Shown: positions 1 through 10,193 of the stretch, in pieces
Position numbering within the stretch: position 1 is the first letter of the stretch
How the letters are laid out: every line of letters starts with the position of its first letter
From: Tanytarsus gracilentus
Taxonomy: Eukaryota > Arthropoda > Insecta > Diptera > Chironomidae
Reading direction: 5' to 3'
Length of the DNA: 64,000 nucleotides
NCBI GenBank assembly: GCA_038502055.1
Contig: JAXRKN010000045.1
Span: forward strand, 3,494,501-3,558,500
Notes under the pieces: generated by a model
Databases searched by the model: none
Told to the model about the DNA's origin: nothing
Seen by the model: the letters and a program-made list of their open reading frames with translations, nothing else
Position numbers and translations under genes: made by a program

Positions 1-1046
1 TGGATAGCTCAAATTCAATATCAAAAACCTCGCAATACGATTAGCAGTCATTGTGGTGGAAGCATCATTAATGAACGTTACGTTATTACGGCAGCACATT
101 GTAATTTGATCCCATTAACATTTATTGATTTAATTTAAAAATTTCTTTTAGGTGATAGAAAAGTGCCGAAGACATGGAAACTCTTTCAAGTTCGACTCGG
201 TGAATGGGATGAAAAAACAAATCCCGACTGCATAGAAGAAATAAATGAGAGAATTTGTAATGATAAATATGTCGAAATTGGAGTCACTGACATTATAGTG
301 CACGAAAATTACATTCCCGAATCAAGACACCAGAAACACGACATTGCTCTGTTGAGATTGCAGAGAAATATTCAATTCACTGATTATATTAAACCCTTGT
401 GCTTACCAACCGAGACAAACGCGCGATCATTCGACTTTTCAGGTCAAGCTCTGGAAGCTGTTGGATTTGGAAAAACTGAAACTGAATATTCGAGTTCAAT
501 AAAATTAAAAGTTCGACTTAATGCCGTTTCGCAAGACGCTTGTGCTCAAAAATATGCACAGTTGGGAATCATTAGGGGTCAAGTAAGAATTTTAGTTAAA
601 ATATCTGATTTAAAAAATTCATAATTTTTTTTGAAGATGTGCGCGGGAGGTGAGGAAGGAAGAGACACTGTAAGAAATTTAAAATTAATTTTATTTTATT
701 GTAAAGTTCTTTATTTTCTTTCAATTTTTAGTGTAACGGAGATTCTGGTGGTAATTTAACTATTAAAATAAATAGTTTAAAATTTCTTTAATCTCTAATT
801 TTTGTAGGTCCATTAATCAAACAAAATTTTCCGGGTTCCACGCCTTATCAATTGCTGGTTGGGCTCGTGAGCTTCGGCCCTAAAAATTGTGGAACTATAA
901 ATCAACCTGGTATGTAAAATTTTTCAGAGCTCACAAAGTGAAATATCCTTGAAAATCAAGTAAAATTATTTAATCAAATATTTGTAGGTGTCTACACTCG
1001 TGTTTCTGAGTACGTTGATTGGATTGAATCAAAAATCAAACCCTAA
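1..1046 (+). CDS. Trypsin-like serine protease (CLIP-SP type), 5' end cut off
   Basis: Secreted S1-family serine endopeptidase; the window begins inside the protease domain. Six exons join in phase: 1-100, 152-582, 637-669, 732-750, 808-909 and 988-1046 (TAA). The catalytic triad is complete: TAAHC (the Cys codon is split by intron 1), HDIALLRL, and GDSGGPL built across exons 4 and 5. The residue six before the active Ser is Asp (RDTCNGDSGG), which predicts trypsin-like cleavage after Arg or Lys. The spacing and the NDKYVEIGVTDIIVHENY-type stretch before the catalytic Asp resemble arthropod CLIP-domain proteases of the Toll and melanization cascades, but any CLIP domain would lie upstream of the window and is not seen. 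AATAAA signals follow at about 1089 and 1150. A kappaB-like minisatellite lies 240 bp downstream. The family call is firm; the subfamily is inferred. Confidence 0.9.
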
Positions 1047-1284
1047 ATCAAATTGTCAAAATAATTTTATGAAAAAGTGATGATTTAAAATAAAAATTTA
1101 AGTATCGATTGAAACATCTGAAGATGCAGACCTTGTCTGTGAAATGCATAATAATAAAAATTTGTCAATAGAAAGAATAAATGAATTTTAATTGTCGCTC
1201 AAGTTAAATAGTGTAATTGCTCTCTACGTGTTCCGAACAAAACATTCTTAATCAAAAAATTGTGTTGGAAAATTCCACACTACT

Positions 1285-1603
1285 GGGAAATTCCCAACAC
1301 CTGGGAAATTCCCAACTCCTGGGAAATTCCCAACACCTGGGAAATTCCCAACTTCTGGGAAATTCCCAACTTCTGGGAAATTCTCAACTTCTGGGAAATT
1401 CCCAACAATTCCCAACTCCGGGGAAATTCCCAACTCCTGGGAAATTCCCAACTCCTGGGAAATTCCCAACTCCTGGGAAATTCCCAACTACTGGGAAATT
1501 CCCAACTCCTGGGAAATTCCCAACAATTCCCAACTCCTGGGAAATTCCCAACTCCTGGGAAATTCCCAACACCTGGGAAATTCCCAACACCTGGGAAATT
1601 CCC
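1285..1603. repeat. 18-bp minisatellite built on a kappaB-like palindrome
   Basis: Tandem array of an 18-bp unit, CTGGGAAATTCCCAACWC. I count 17 cores: 16 are exactly GGGAAATTCCC (starts at 1285, 1303, 1321, 1339, 1357, 1393, 1421, 1439, 1457, 1475, 1493, 1511, 1539, 1557, 1575 and 1593) and one, at 1375, ends in CTC. Register shifts by 10 bp twice, where an extra AATTCCCAAC is inserted (about 1404 and 1522). The core fits the published insect Rel/Dorsal consensus GGG(W)4-5CCM. Open reading frames run through it on both strands only because 18 is a multiple of 3; I do not call them genes. It sits just 3' of the protease gene and about 240 bp beyond the end of the Mp20-like gene. Confidence 0.95.
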
Positions 1604-1710
1604 AAAAAAGCTCTCGCGTAAAGAATTTTGGAATTTTTTCTTAAATTTGTGCTGAAAAATTTATTAAAATTATGTTCTTTCTATATTTATTTTATTTTTT
1701 GTGTGTAATC

Positions 1711-1735
1711 GTGTGTGTGTGTGTGAGTGTGTGTT
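1711..1735. repeat. GT microsatellite
   Basis: A short interrupted (GT)n run between the minisatellite and the 3' end of the Mp20-like gene. Nothing else is recognised between 1611 and 1837. Confidence 0.8.
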
Positions 1736-1837
1736 TGTAAGTGTATCGTGTGTTTTACATTAGTACAAAGTATGTTGAAAGTTATGACAAATATAAAGAA
1801 AGGAAAAAGAGGAAATTTTCTTTAATCCAACAGAAAT

Positions 1838-2474
1838 TTATTTGCCCAAAATAATTTTTCTGCTTGCACCAAAATTTTGACCTGCTTGTGTCGCTCCTTT
1901 GTTTGTTCCCGCTTGGAGACCAATGACAGCTTCCCCTAAAATTATAATTTTATAATATTTTTATAATTTTTTATTTCGTTATTTTTTACGAACCTGCTCT
2001 CAACTGTTCTTCGGTGAATTCACGACGATTTTCAGTTGCTGGTGGTGGCCCTAAATGAGGACCTTGAAATTCTGGATGACGATAGCACTGAAAATTGAAA
2101 AAAAAATTAAGTACTTTACAAAATTTAAATGCTTTCAAATTTCTTACAGCCCTTCCAATAGCAAAAATGGTTTGAGTGATTGCGAAAATATTTTTCTGTT
2201 CCCACAAATCATTGGCTGTAAATAAGTCAACTTCCGGCACTCCGTAAAATTTTGCAGCTCGTTCAAATTGTGAAATATTGTCCATCATTTTGTAATCACC
2301 GCCAGAGATTGAAATTTTCTGAATAATTCCTGGATGCAATTTGTTCATCAACTTGCACAAAAGAATTCCATTACGGAGTGAATTTTCAAAATTATCTGGA
2401 AATTTCTCGCCGACGATGGTTTCAATCCATTCTTGAGCTAAAAGTTCCTGCTCTGTATCTCTCTTGTTGGCAGT
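1838..2474 (-). CDS. Muscle protein 20 / transgelin-type calponin-homology protein, 5' exon not located
   Basis: Actin-binding muscle protein of the Mp20/transgelin/calponin family. Minus-strand exons: 2474-2148, 2087-1994 and 1935-1838 (stop TAA at 1840-1838); all phases join. The first exon shown begins in frame with TANKRDTEQELLAQEWIE, the start of a calponin-homology domain. It continues through NGILLCKLMNKL, SGGDYKMMDNISQFERAAK and YGVPEVDLFTANDLWEQKN. The tail holds HPEFQGPHLGPPP, then REFTEEQLRAG, then the calponin-like repeat GLQAGTNKGATQAGQNFGAS. This order is that of Drosophila Mp20 (about 184 aa). An acceptor AG precedes codon ACT at 2474, so a short N-terminal exon (about 12 residues in relatives) must lie further right; I could not find it in 2475-4870. 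It is transcribed away from a second calponin gene at 4871. Confidence 0.85.
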
Positions 2475-4870
2475 CTAAAAAAATTAAAATTAAAATTCAA
2501 GTAAAATTGATTTTCTTCATGAGTCGTGAATTTAAATTTTCCCCCACATTTATTTTCCTCGGCTTAGATTTATGAATCTAATTTCCGAATTTTTTAAAGC
2601 TGCCAAATTGAACAGATACGAAAAACTGTGACAGGTGTTCAATTGGACGAAACAAATTGAGGTTTTTAATTACAGATTTTAACTGAGAAAATTATTCTTT
2701 GATTTTAATTTTATTTAAATATTTTTTTAAAAAGTTTAATCTAATCGTGTTGAAAAAATGTTTAATCTTGAGATTTAAAAATTTTCAATCCAAGATTAAT
2801 TTTCACTTAAGTTTAAGTCACTTAAATCTAGGATCAACTTTTAATTCAGGATTTAATCTTAAGCTTAAATCTCGTTCTTTTTGAGTGATCACTTTTTAAA
2901 TTTTGTTTTGGCATTCAAAATTTTCCAAGTCGTTCGAATTTAAAGATTCAAGATTGATCGTAAAACATCTTCGTTAGACTGTAATCACAATAAAACGTCA
3001 GATTTTCATTGACTTATCGCTCGTGATTTTTATAGACCAATTTTCTGACATATTTAGAAGCCGAAAAGTATTTTAGTGTTGCTTTAAGTCATTTTAAAAA
3101 AACCGCCTACATAATAAAACAAGCATTCATTAGTGCGAACTTGACACTTTCTTGAGTAATTTTGACGATTTGAAAAATTTCCTGTTGGGAGATGAGAAAT
3201 TTTTTTTGCAACGTTTCAAAAAAGATAAAATTTCAAGGGGTGGAAAATAAAATTTTTTAAATTTGTTTTTATAGAATTTAATTTAATTTTAAATTTATAG
3301 CTTTAGAAAAGTTTTTATTAAATTAACTTTAAAAAGTATTCATACACACTCGAGCGAGGAAGAAGCCGTAAGACTTTATGACTTTTGGCACAGTTTCAAG
3401 CAGCGGAAAGAAAGAGTAAATACATCATCATTCAATCATAATAAATATTTTCACAAAATGTTTCGCTTTTTGATGTTTAAACATTTTTTTTTGTAAATCA
3501 TGTAAACTTCTTGCAATTTGTATGTACGTGCAAAAATAAAATCAACAAATTGCATCGAATTAAGATGTTTTTAAATGAAACGATGCATTTCAGTGTAAAT
3601 GAATTAATTTCATTTCATTCACGCGTGTTGTTGATTTATCTCGATGCGACTTTTTTGCGGTGTTTTGATTCTTTTTAAAGAGGACGCGGAATATTTTTCT
3701 CTTTAATTTGTGGGAGTTGTTTTTTGATCTATCAAGTAAATTTGTTTATTCGTTTTGTTGATAAGTGGGAAAGGATTAATTAATAGAGAAATTTCGAAAT
3801 TATTTTTACTGGTTTTTTAGAATTAAAAAAATTATTAAATTAAATTCTCTTGAACTATTTTTATTTACATTTTGATCAAATTGTAAATTGCGATTGTCAC
3901 TTTATAAAAAACAACACACAATTTGAACGCACGATCAATGAAAATTCAACGCGCCGAAAATCTCACTTTTCGTCATCAAAACGAAAATAAAAATTTTTCA
4001 GTGTCATAAAAATAAATGTGAGGAGGGAAATTTTGTCATCGGAGCGTCTCACATATGATGCAATTTTAATTTTGCGAAATAAGAAGAAATAAATTAGCAA
4101 ATGTGTTGACTTCGATGTAAAAAATGAGAATTTCTCTTAAATCAGACGCATGTTGGAGGAAATTTATGGTCGTTTGGAAGTTTTTAGCCACCCACAAGAT
4201 TTTCCTAAATGAATTTTCCTCTCAGAGACAAAATTTTGGGGTTCAATAAAAAATAAGTCACAGTTTTTTTATAAACTTTCTAAATCATCGAAAAAATTAA
4301 TTGTGTGACAAAATTTCTAATCAAATCCATTATGATGTGAGAAAGTGTGCTGAGTGCATCTGGCACGTGATGTTTATACACTAAAATTTCGGTTTCCTTC
4401 CTTCCTCCTCGCACTTAAAGTTCTTTTCACATACAAATTATCTTTCCTGCGAGGGCGTCACAAGGTGTGTGCGAACATTACATAATTGAATATTTCACTC
4501 ACTAATTGCCGTCGAATGAAAATATTTTCAATTTACAATTTTTATACTTTAATTTAATTCCATGTAGCCGAATAAAAAAAAGTTCCACATATTAAGCGAA
4601 GTAAAGCGAGTGAAATTTTGAGATAAACAGAAAAAAATGAGAAGATTTTGCGTGTATTTTATGTTTCTATTTTAATCATTTTCATATACAAGCGAGCGAG
4701 CGCGGATTTATATATTTTTTTCCTACGAAGGTTTTTCGAGAAAAATTGATTTAATTTCGTGTGAGACATCAGTCGGTGAAGATCATTGGGGGTGCTTCCA
4801 GGAGGAAAAATTAGCTAAATTCTTGTGTGATTTCAAATTATCGATTGTTAACTAGTGACTTACTAAAAAG
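2475..4870. other. Intergenic / 5' region between two divergent calponin genes
   Basis: AT-rich, with no supported exon. It must contain the missing first exon and promoter of the Mp20-like gene, and the 5' UTR and promoter of the calponin gene starting at 4871. An arthropod initiator-like TCAGTCG lies at 4769, about 100 bp before that ATG, but no TATA box sits at the right distance (an A/T-rich TATATATTTTTT run near 4710 is too far away). The two ends of this region presumably drive muscle-type genes in opposite directions. Confidence 0.5.
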
Positions 4871-6737
4871 ATGGGTGTAAGTAGTGCAAAAACTTTATGA
4901 AATTAACCAGAAACATTTTACGTGAAATTTAATTGAGATTTTTTTGGACATCATACTCGACATCTGTACTGTGTTTATTCACATGAAAATTAACAATGAT
5001 GTAGTTCAATGCCAAACATTACACAGCTCCATGAACTTCTCATCTAATTCACATGTGCACACAATTTGTGAATTTTTGATTTTTTTACAAACGATCTGTG
5101 AATTGTTGGCTGATGGAAAATTTAAATTTAACTTTTTATGATTGAATGACACGTGATTTCGGATATTAAAGTAATTTCAGTAAAGATTCAAAAATGTGAC
5201 TGGATTTTAAGTTTAAATTATATTTAAATTTAACTTTGAAATGTTGCTGAAAAATTATTCATGAAACTTTAATCATGCTTAGGAAAATTTTAAGATTTTC
5301 CATAGGTGTCTTAATTTTTTTTCAATAAAATTAAAATTTTATTTTATAAATCCATTTTAAAATTTTTTTAATTTCCAAAAGAACGCAATCTCACGTTCAA
5401 ACACAGTAAATTTACATTAAAATTAAAATGTATTTATCCTAAAATAGATTTCTCATTTAATGGCGATCTCACGAGCGGTGCATAAAATTATAATAATTTT
5501 TCCTGTGCCTCATAAAACATCCTCTCTGTTTATAAAGTTGATAAAAGAAAAAAGCAATTGAAAAAGCCACAATTGACGTAATTTCTGCTCAGAAAAAATT
5601 ATAATATAAATTTCACTTTAAAGAGAGAAAAGCAGACAAAAGCGAATAAACAGTTGTTCCATCTTACTTAGCGCTTTTCTAAGAGAAAATTTTTCAACAC
5701 GAAAATTTGTTTACGAAATGTGCGAAGGATGAGAAAATTATTTCTTATAGATTATGCTTTGACATCTAAGAAAATTTTATTTCTTTCTTTTAAAAACGAA
5801 TATCGAAAGTCCATTGACTTTTCTCAAACTTATAAATGAGTGTCGAGTGATAGAAATATTTTTTCAACTCATTTCCGACTTGAAACAGAAGCTTGAGAGT
5901 CATCGCAATTGTGCGATCATCACGAGAAGGTTTTCTTTTATTTTTATTTTTGGAAAAATCTCATTTCAAATCTCATTTTTTTTTGCTTTATTTCTGTCCA
6001 AATGATTTAATACACATCTCACTCGGATGCTTTCTTTAGTGGGTCGATTGGCTCATTTAATATACAATTTTTCACATCTTGAGAGTGTAAGAAAATTTAC
6101 ATTTATGACGTTATTTTTGTAGGGCCGCAATAAGGAACAAGAGAAGGAAGTTCTCGAGTGGATTTATGCTATTTTGGGTGAGCCCGTTCCAAAGGGCGAG
6201 TATGAGGATATTTTGAAGGATGGCGTTGTCTTGTGCAAACTCGCCAATAAAATGGTTGCAGGATCGGTGAAAAAAATCCAAGAACGAGGCACAAATTTTC
6301 AGTTGATGGAAAATGTTCAAAGGTGAAAAATCATTTTTTATAAATTTTTTATCTCAATTTTCTTCTTCTTTTACAGATTCCAAGCCTTCATGAAGAAATA
6401 TGGCCTGCCAGAAAGTGAAATTTTCCAAACAGCCGATTTGTTCGAGCGCCGCAACATCCCTCAAGTGACACTCTCACTATACGCTTTGGGTCGAATGACT
6501 CAAAAACATCCAGAATGGACTGGACCATCACTCGGTCCAAAAATGGCCGACAAGAATGAGCGAACATTTACTGAGGATCAACTTCGCGCATCTGAGGGTC
6601 ATTTGAACTTGCAAATGGGCTACAATAAAGGCGCTTCACAATCCGGTCATGGAGGTGAGTTTATTATCTAATTAATAATTCTCTAAAAATAACTTTTTTC
6701 TCTTTTTTTAGGCTTCGGCAACACCCGTCACATGTAA
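4871..6737 (+). CDS. Calponin/transgelin-like actin-binding protein
   Basis: A second single-CH-domain protein of the transgelin/calponin family. Exons 4871-4876 (ATGGGT only), 6123-6322, 6377-6654 and 6712-6737 give about 169 residues: MGGRNKEQEKEVLEWIYAI, then DGVVLCKLANKM, FQAFMKKYGLPESEIFQTAD, HPEWTGPSLGPK and FTEDQLRASEGHLNLQMGYN, ending in the calponin-type repeat NKGASQSGHGGFGNTRHM. The tiny first exon is supported by a strong GTAAGT donor and by an exact in-frame join to GGCCGC at 6123. The first intron is 1.25 kb, unusually long for this window. The protein is a clear paralogue of the divergent Mp20-like gene but has a shorter N terminus and a different C-terminal tail. Family role: actin bundling or muscle filament association. 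Confidence 0.88.
4877..6122 (+). other. Long first intron of the calponin-like gene
   Basis: AT-rich, 1,246 bp, GTAAGT donor and TTTGTAG acceptor. No coding or repeat signal is recognised. In a window where most introns are about 50-70 bp, a 1.2-kb first intron directly after a 2-codon exon is a plausible site for muscle enhancers; that is inference. Confidence 0.55.
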
Positions 6738-8407
6738 AATCTCCAACTAAGAATTCAAGAAGCTTTTTAATTTATTTTCATCATTCATCAGTAATTATTT
6801 TGAAATTTCGCATTCAACCAAAAAAAGAAAGAAATGTTTTCAGTTAACTTTTAATTGCGGTCTAAAGAAGAGAGAATTTTTAATCTTGAACTTGCAATAA
6901 ATTAAAAGAGAGCCAAAATATATCGGTGCTGTTACCGAGGCATGAATGAAAGAAGAAAATTTTCATTAACTGATCTTGAGTGAATATTTTTTAAGTTGAA
7001 CACATTTACAGACACACACACAATACACCACACCACATGTGACACGATACACAACACTCGAAACAAGATCACACAAAACTTTTAGCGAGTTCATGAGAAC
7101 AAAATTTAAAATTTAATGATGTATTATTTTACAACTAATCAACACCGAAAGATTAAGTTAAAAAAAATCAATTTAATAAAATCTAAATGTTTAAAAAAGA
7201 AATCTTGACCGAATGGTGGCGTGTAATTAGAGCGAACTTGACCCAATGAAGATATTCAATGCATTTTTTGCACATATGCGAAGAAGTTTCCATTTTTTTT
7301 AAATTTGCTTTTTCAGTATTTACAATTTTTTTCAATTTAACGTGTGAACTTAATGAATATTTTTTAAATATTTTGATTGTCTATGATTTTTTGACTGCAT
7401 ACGCAAATTTACAGCTTAAACATCAAAAACGTGCGGAATTTGAGAATTTATTGAAAGTCGACGTTGAAAAAATTTTGTCTAAAAATAAGAGATTTAAAAT
7501 TTAATTTCATCAAAAAATAATTTTATGATTAAAATGGTTTTTATTAACCTTTTCATTAAGATTCGAGCCACGAAAATTCATTTTTTAAAATTATTTTTAA
7601 TGAAGGAACCAAAATTTTTAAGAATTTTTTAAAAAATTATGAAAATTCTTCACACTTTGCAATCATTTTTTACATCCGTCTCTGATCAATGATAAATCAT
7701 AAAAAAATATGTGTGCTATTTAGATAAACAAAAATATTTGCCGCATGTAACTTAAATCTATGTCAAACTTCCACGTTGTAACATTTTTTATTTCCCCTCA
7801 CGAGTCTATTGACCGCTTAATCAGATTCAATTCAAGTGCACAAACGAAACCGAAAGTTTTCCTGTGTACATACACACACCAGCGGTATTTATGACTTGCA
7901 AACAAGTTTTTCATTTGCGGTGCATATAGACGACAGAAAAATGTTATGCTGCAGTTTGATTTTGCGATCTTTCAAGGTCGATTGGTTTGAGGAGATGATT
8001 GTTCAGTGGTTAAACGAATATAAAACTAAATTACATCGTTGATGTAAATTTGGAATTTCCTGATAGTAAAAATTAATTAATTTTTTATGTTTATTTGACT
8101 TGTCATCTAATAAGCTTCGATGAATTATTTTGAGATTAACTCAGGTGATCTTTGAAAATTTTCCTTTAAACTTTTATGGAAGTGACCTGAGGTGAGAGCT
8201 ACAGAAAAATCTGAGAGATTTAACACTGCTTAAAACGGTTTTTTCTATCAAAATTTATTTTTAGCTTCGGCTGTAAGTTTCATCCAAAAAGATATAAAAA
8301 AGCTTATTGAGTCTCTAAGATTCTATAAAAATGCAAAAACTGCACATAAGACTGCATGCTGAGAGAAGTTGCGTAAATTAATTAGAAGGTTGACTTCAAC
8401 TTCTTAA
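6738..8407. other. 3' UTR and intergenic spacer
   Basis: Begins with the calponin 3' UTR (candidate AATAAA near 6896). It contains a CA-rich stretch around 7010-7060 and otherwise AT-rich unique sequence. Open frames here (for example 7259-7504 and 7836-8042) show no domain or splice logic and are treated as chance. Confidence 0.6.
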
Positions 8408-8443
8408 TATAAAATGCAGCAAAGCCATGCATAGATTTTCAGT
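8408..8443 (+). promoter_or_regulatory. TATA box plus initiator of the takeout-like gene
   Basis: TATAAAA at 8408-8414 and an arthropod initiator TCAGTTT at 8439-8445. If the Inr A at 8441 is +1, the TATA box starts at -33, the expected spacing. This implies a 5' UTR of about 110 nt before the ATG at 8551. A second TCAGT at 8499 has no TATA box at the right distance. Confidence 0.65.
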
Positions 8444-8550
8444 TTGTTGCGAGCTTTTCAAGCGTCAAGTCAAACTTTTTTTACTATCTAGTTTATAGTC
8501 AGTATTTTTTATATTGTTTAGTTTTAATTCTCGTCGGGAACAGAGAGATC

Positions 8551-10193
8551 ATGAAGTCACTCGCGCTGTGCTTCCTTATTTTTGCGATATTTAATAAATT
8601 TACTTCCTGTGATATTTTAGAAAAACGTAAGAGTGGAAAAATATTTTTTTGATTGATTAGTTGTTGATGGATTTATTAAAGTGAAAAACATGGAATCGAT
8701 TAAAAATTTAAAAAAAAAATGCTTACAAAGTGCTTCAAAAATTTATTTTTAAATTTAAAAATTATTTGAGGTTAAAAAATTATAATTCATATCAAATTTA
8801 AGGAAAATAATTTTTTTAATGCATCATTTTCCGAAATATTTTTCATGTCCTTCAAATTTTTTAATGTAAATCAGATTCAAAAATAATTTCTTCAAACATG
8901 AAAAAAGATGTTTAAAGTGGAATTGCCGAGTGATGATCTAATTAATAATTAAAAGCACTCAACGGTGCAAAGTGATGCTTTTTTAATTTAATTCAAAATA
9001 TGTGAAAAATGCAAAAGAGTTTTAATTAAATTGTACGTCATTTCTAGCTGATTGGCTCAAAACATGCAGATTTACAGACGCCAATTTTTTTAATTGCTCG
9101 ACGGAGAGCGTTCAAGGACTTTTTGATCAGCTGTCAAAGGGAATTCCGGGTCTTATCGAGACAACTGACCCAATGAAAATTGAGCGAATCAGAATTCTTC
9201 AGGGTGAAGGACCAGTATCAGTTAATGCTAGTCTCAAAAATGTCAAAGTTACTGGATTTTCAAAGACAAAAGTCATCCAGAATCAAGTGTCTGAAAAAGA
9301 CTATAGTTGGCTCACGACAATCCACCTCCCAAAAATGCGTCTCGAGGGAAGTTACCACATGGTGGGCAGGATCCTTGTCATTCCATTGAACGTAATATTT
9401 TTACAAACTGTTCAATTTTTTTTCAATCTAATCGTCTTGTTTGTATATTATTCAGGGTCGCGGCAAATGTTGGTTTGAGCCTAGTAAGTTTGAAATATCT
9501 TGTGTGTCTTTTTTACTAAATGACCTTAAAATGCATGCACATAAACTGCAATTTTTCTCGAACTTTCAATTGCAGCCAACATGAACATTAAATTCGCTAC
9601 AAAGACAAAACTTTACTCAAAAAGCGATCACACGTTTTATAATGTGACCAGCTGTAAAGGTGAGTAGAAATTTTTTTAAAAACTCTAAATTTATTGATTT
9701 ATGTTTTCAGTAACTTTCACAATGGAACATCTCCGTCTCCGCATGGATAATCTTTTCGAGGGTGTCAAGGTTCTGGGTGAGTATAAAATTTTAATTATCA
9801 GAATTTTCCCGATCTTTTCATTTCGCCTACGAGTATCGCTCGTAAATCTCTCGTCATAAAGGTTGAAAGTGTTTTAGTTATTTACACACATGAGTGTCTA
9901 AAAATAAAGTAGATTCATTCAATATCGTCATCATGATGATCTTTTTGCCCACATTGTTTCATGTTTTTTCTCTCATCTAAACAAACTTTCCCTCTTGAAA
10001 TTCTACAGAAGAATCAACGAACATGTATCTGAATGAAAACTGGAAGCCAGTCTCGGAAGCATTAAAGCCAATTATCTCAAAGACAATTGAAGACATTTTG
10101 CTCGACTTGATGCAGAAGATTTTTCATCATATTCCAGGTGACTTTTTCGTTGCTGATCTTCCGACACCAGAACAAATTTTGGGAAAAGATTAA
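8551..10193 (+). CDS. Takeout / juvenile hormone binding protein family
   Basis: Secreted carrier of small hydrophobic ligands (JHBP/takeout family). Six exons: 8551-8626, 9048-9391, 9456-9483, 9576-9659, 9711-9776 and 10009-10193 (TAA), giving 260 aa, close to the family norm of about 245-260. Residues 1-20 (MKSLALCFLIFAIF...) are a signal peptide. The mature start has the family's disulfide pair, DWLKTCRFTDANFFNC. It then shows the lipid-binding beta-barrel pattern GIPGLIETTDPMKIERIRIL, LKNVKVTGFS, LPKMRLEGSYHMVGRILVIP, GRGKCWFEP, and the C-terminal helix region WKPVSEALKPIISKTIEDIL. All five introns have GT/AG borders and consistent phases; exon 3 is only 28 nt. A TATA/Inr promoter lies 110-143 bp upstream. 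Ligand unknown. Confidence 0.92.

Noticed and set aside
1217..1655. Open reading frames of 70-130 codons on both strands through the minisatellite (GNSQLL- and WEIPNS-type repeats)
   Set aside because: The 18-bp period is a multiple of three, so several frames stay open automatically. There is no start context, signal peptide or splice logic.
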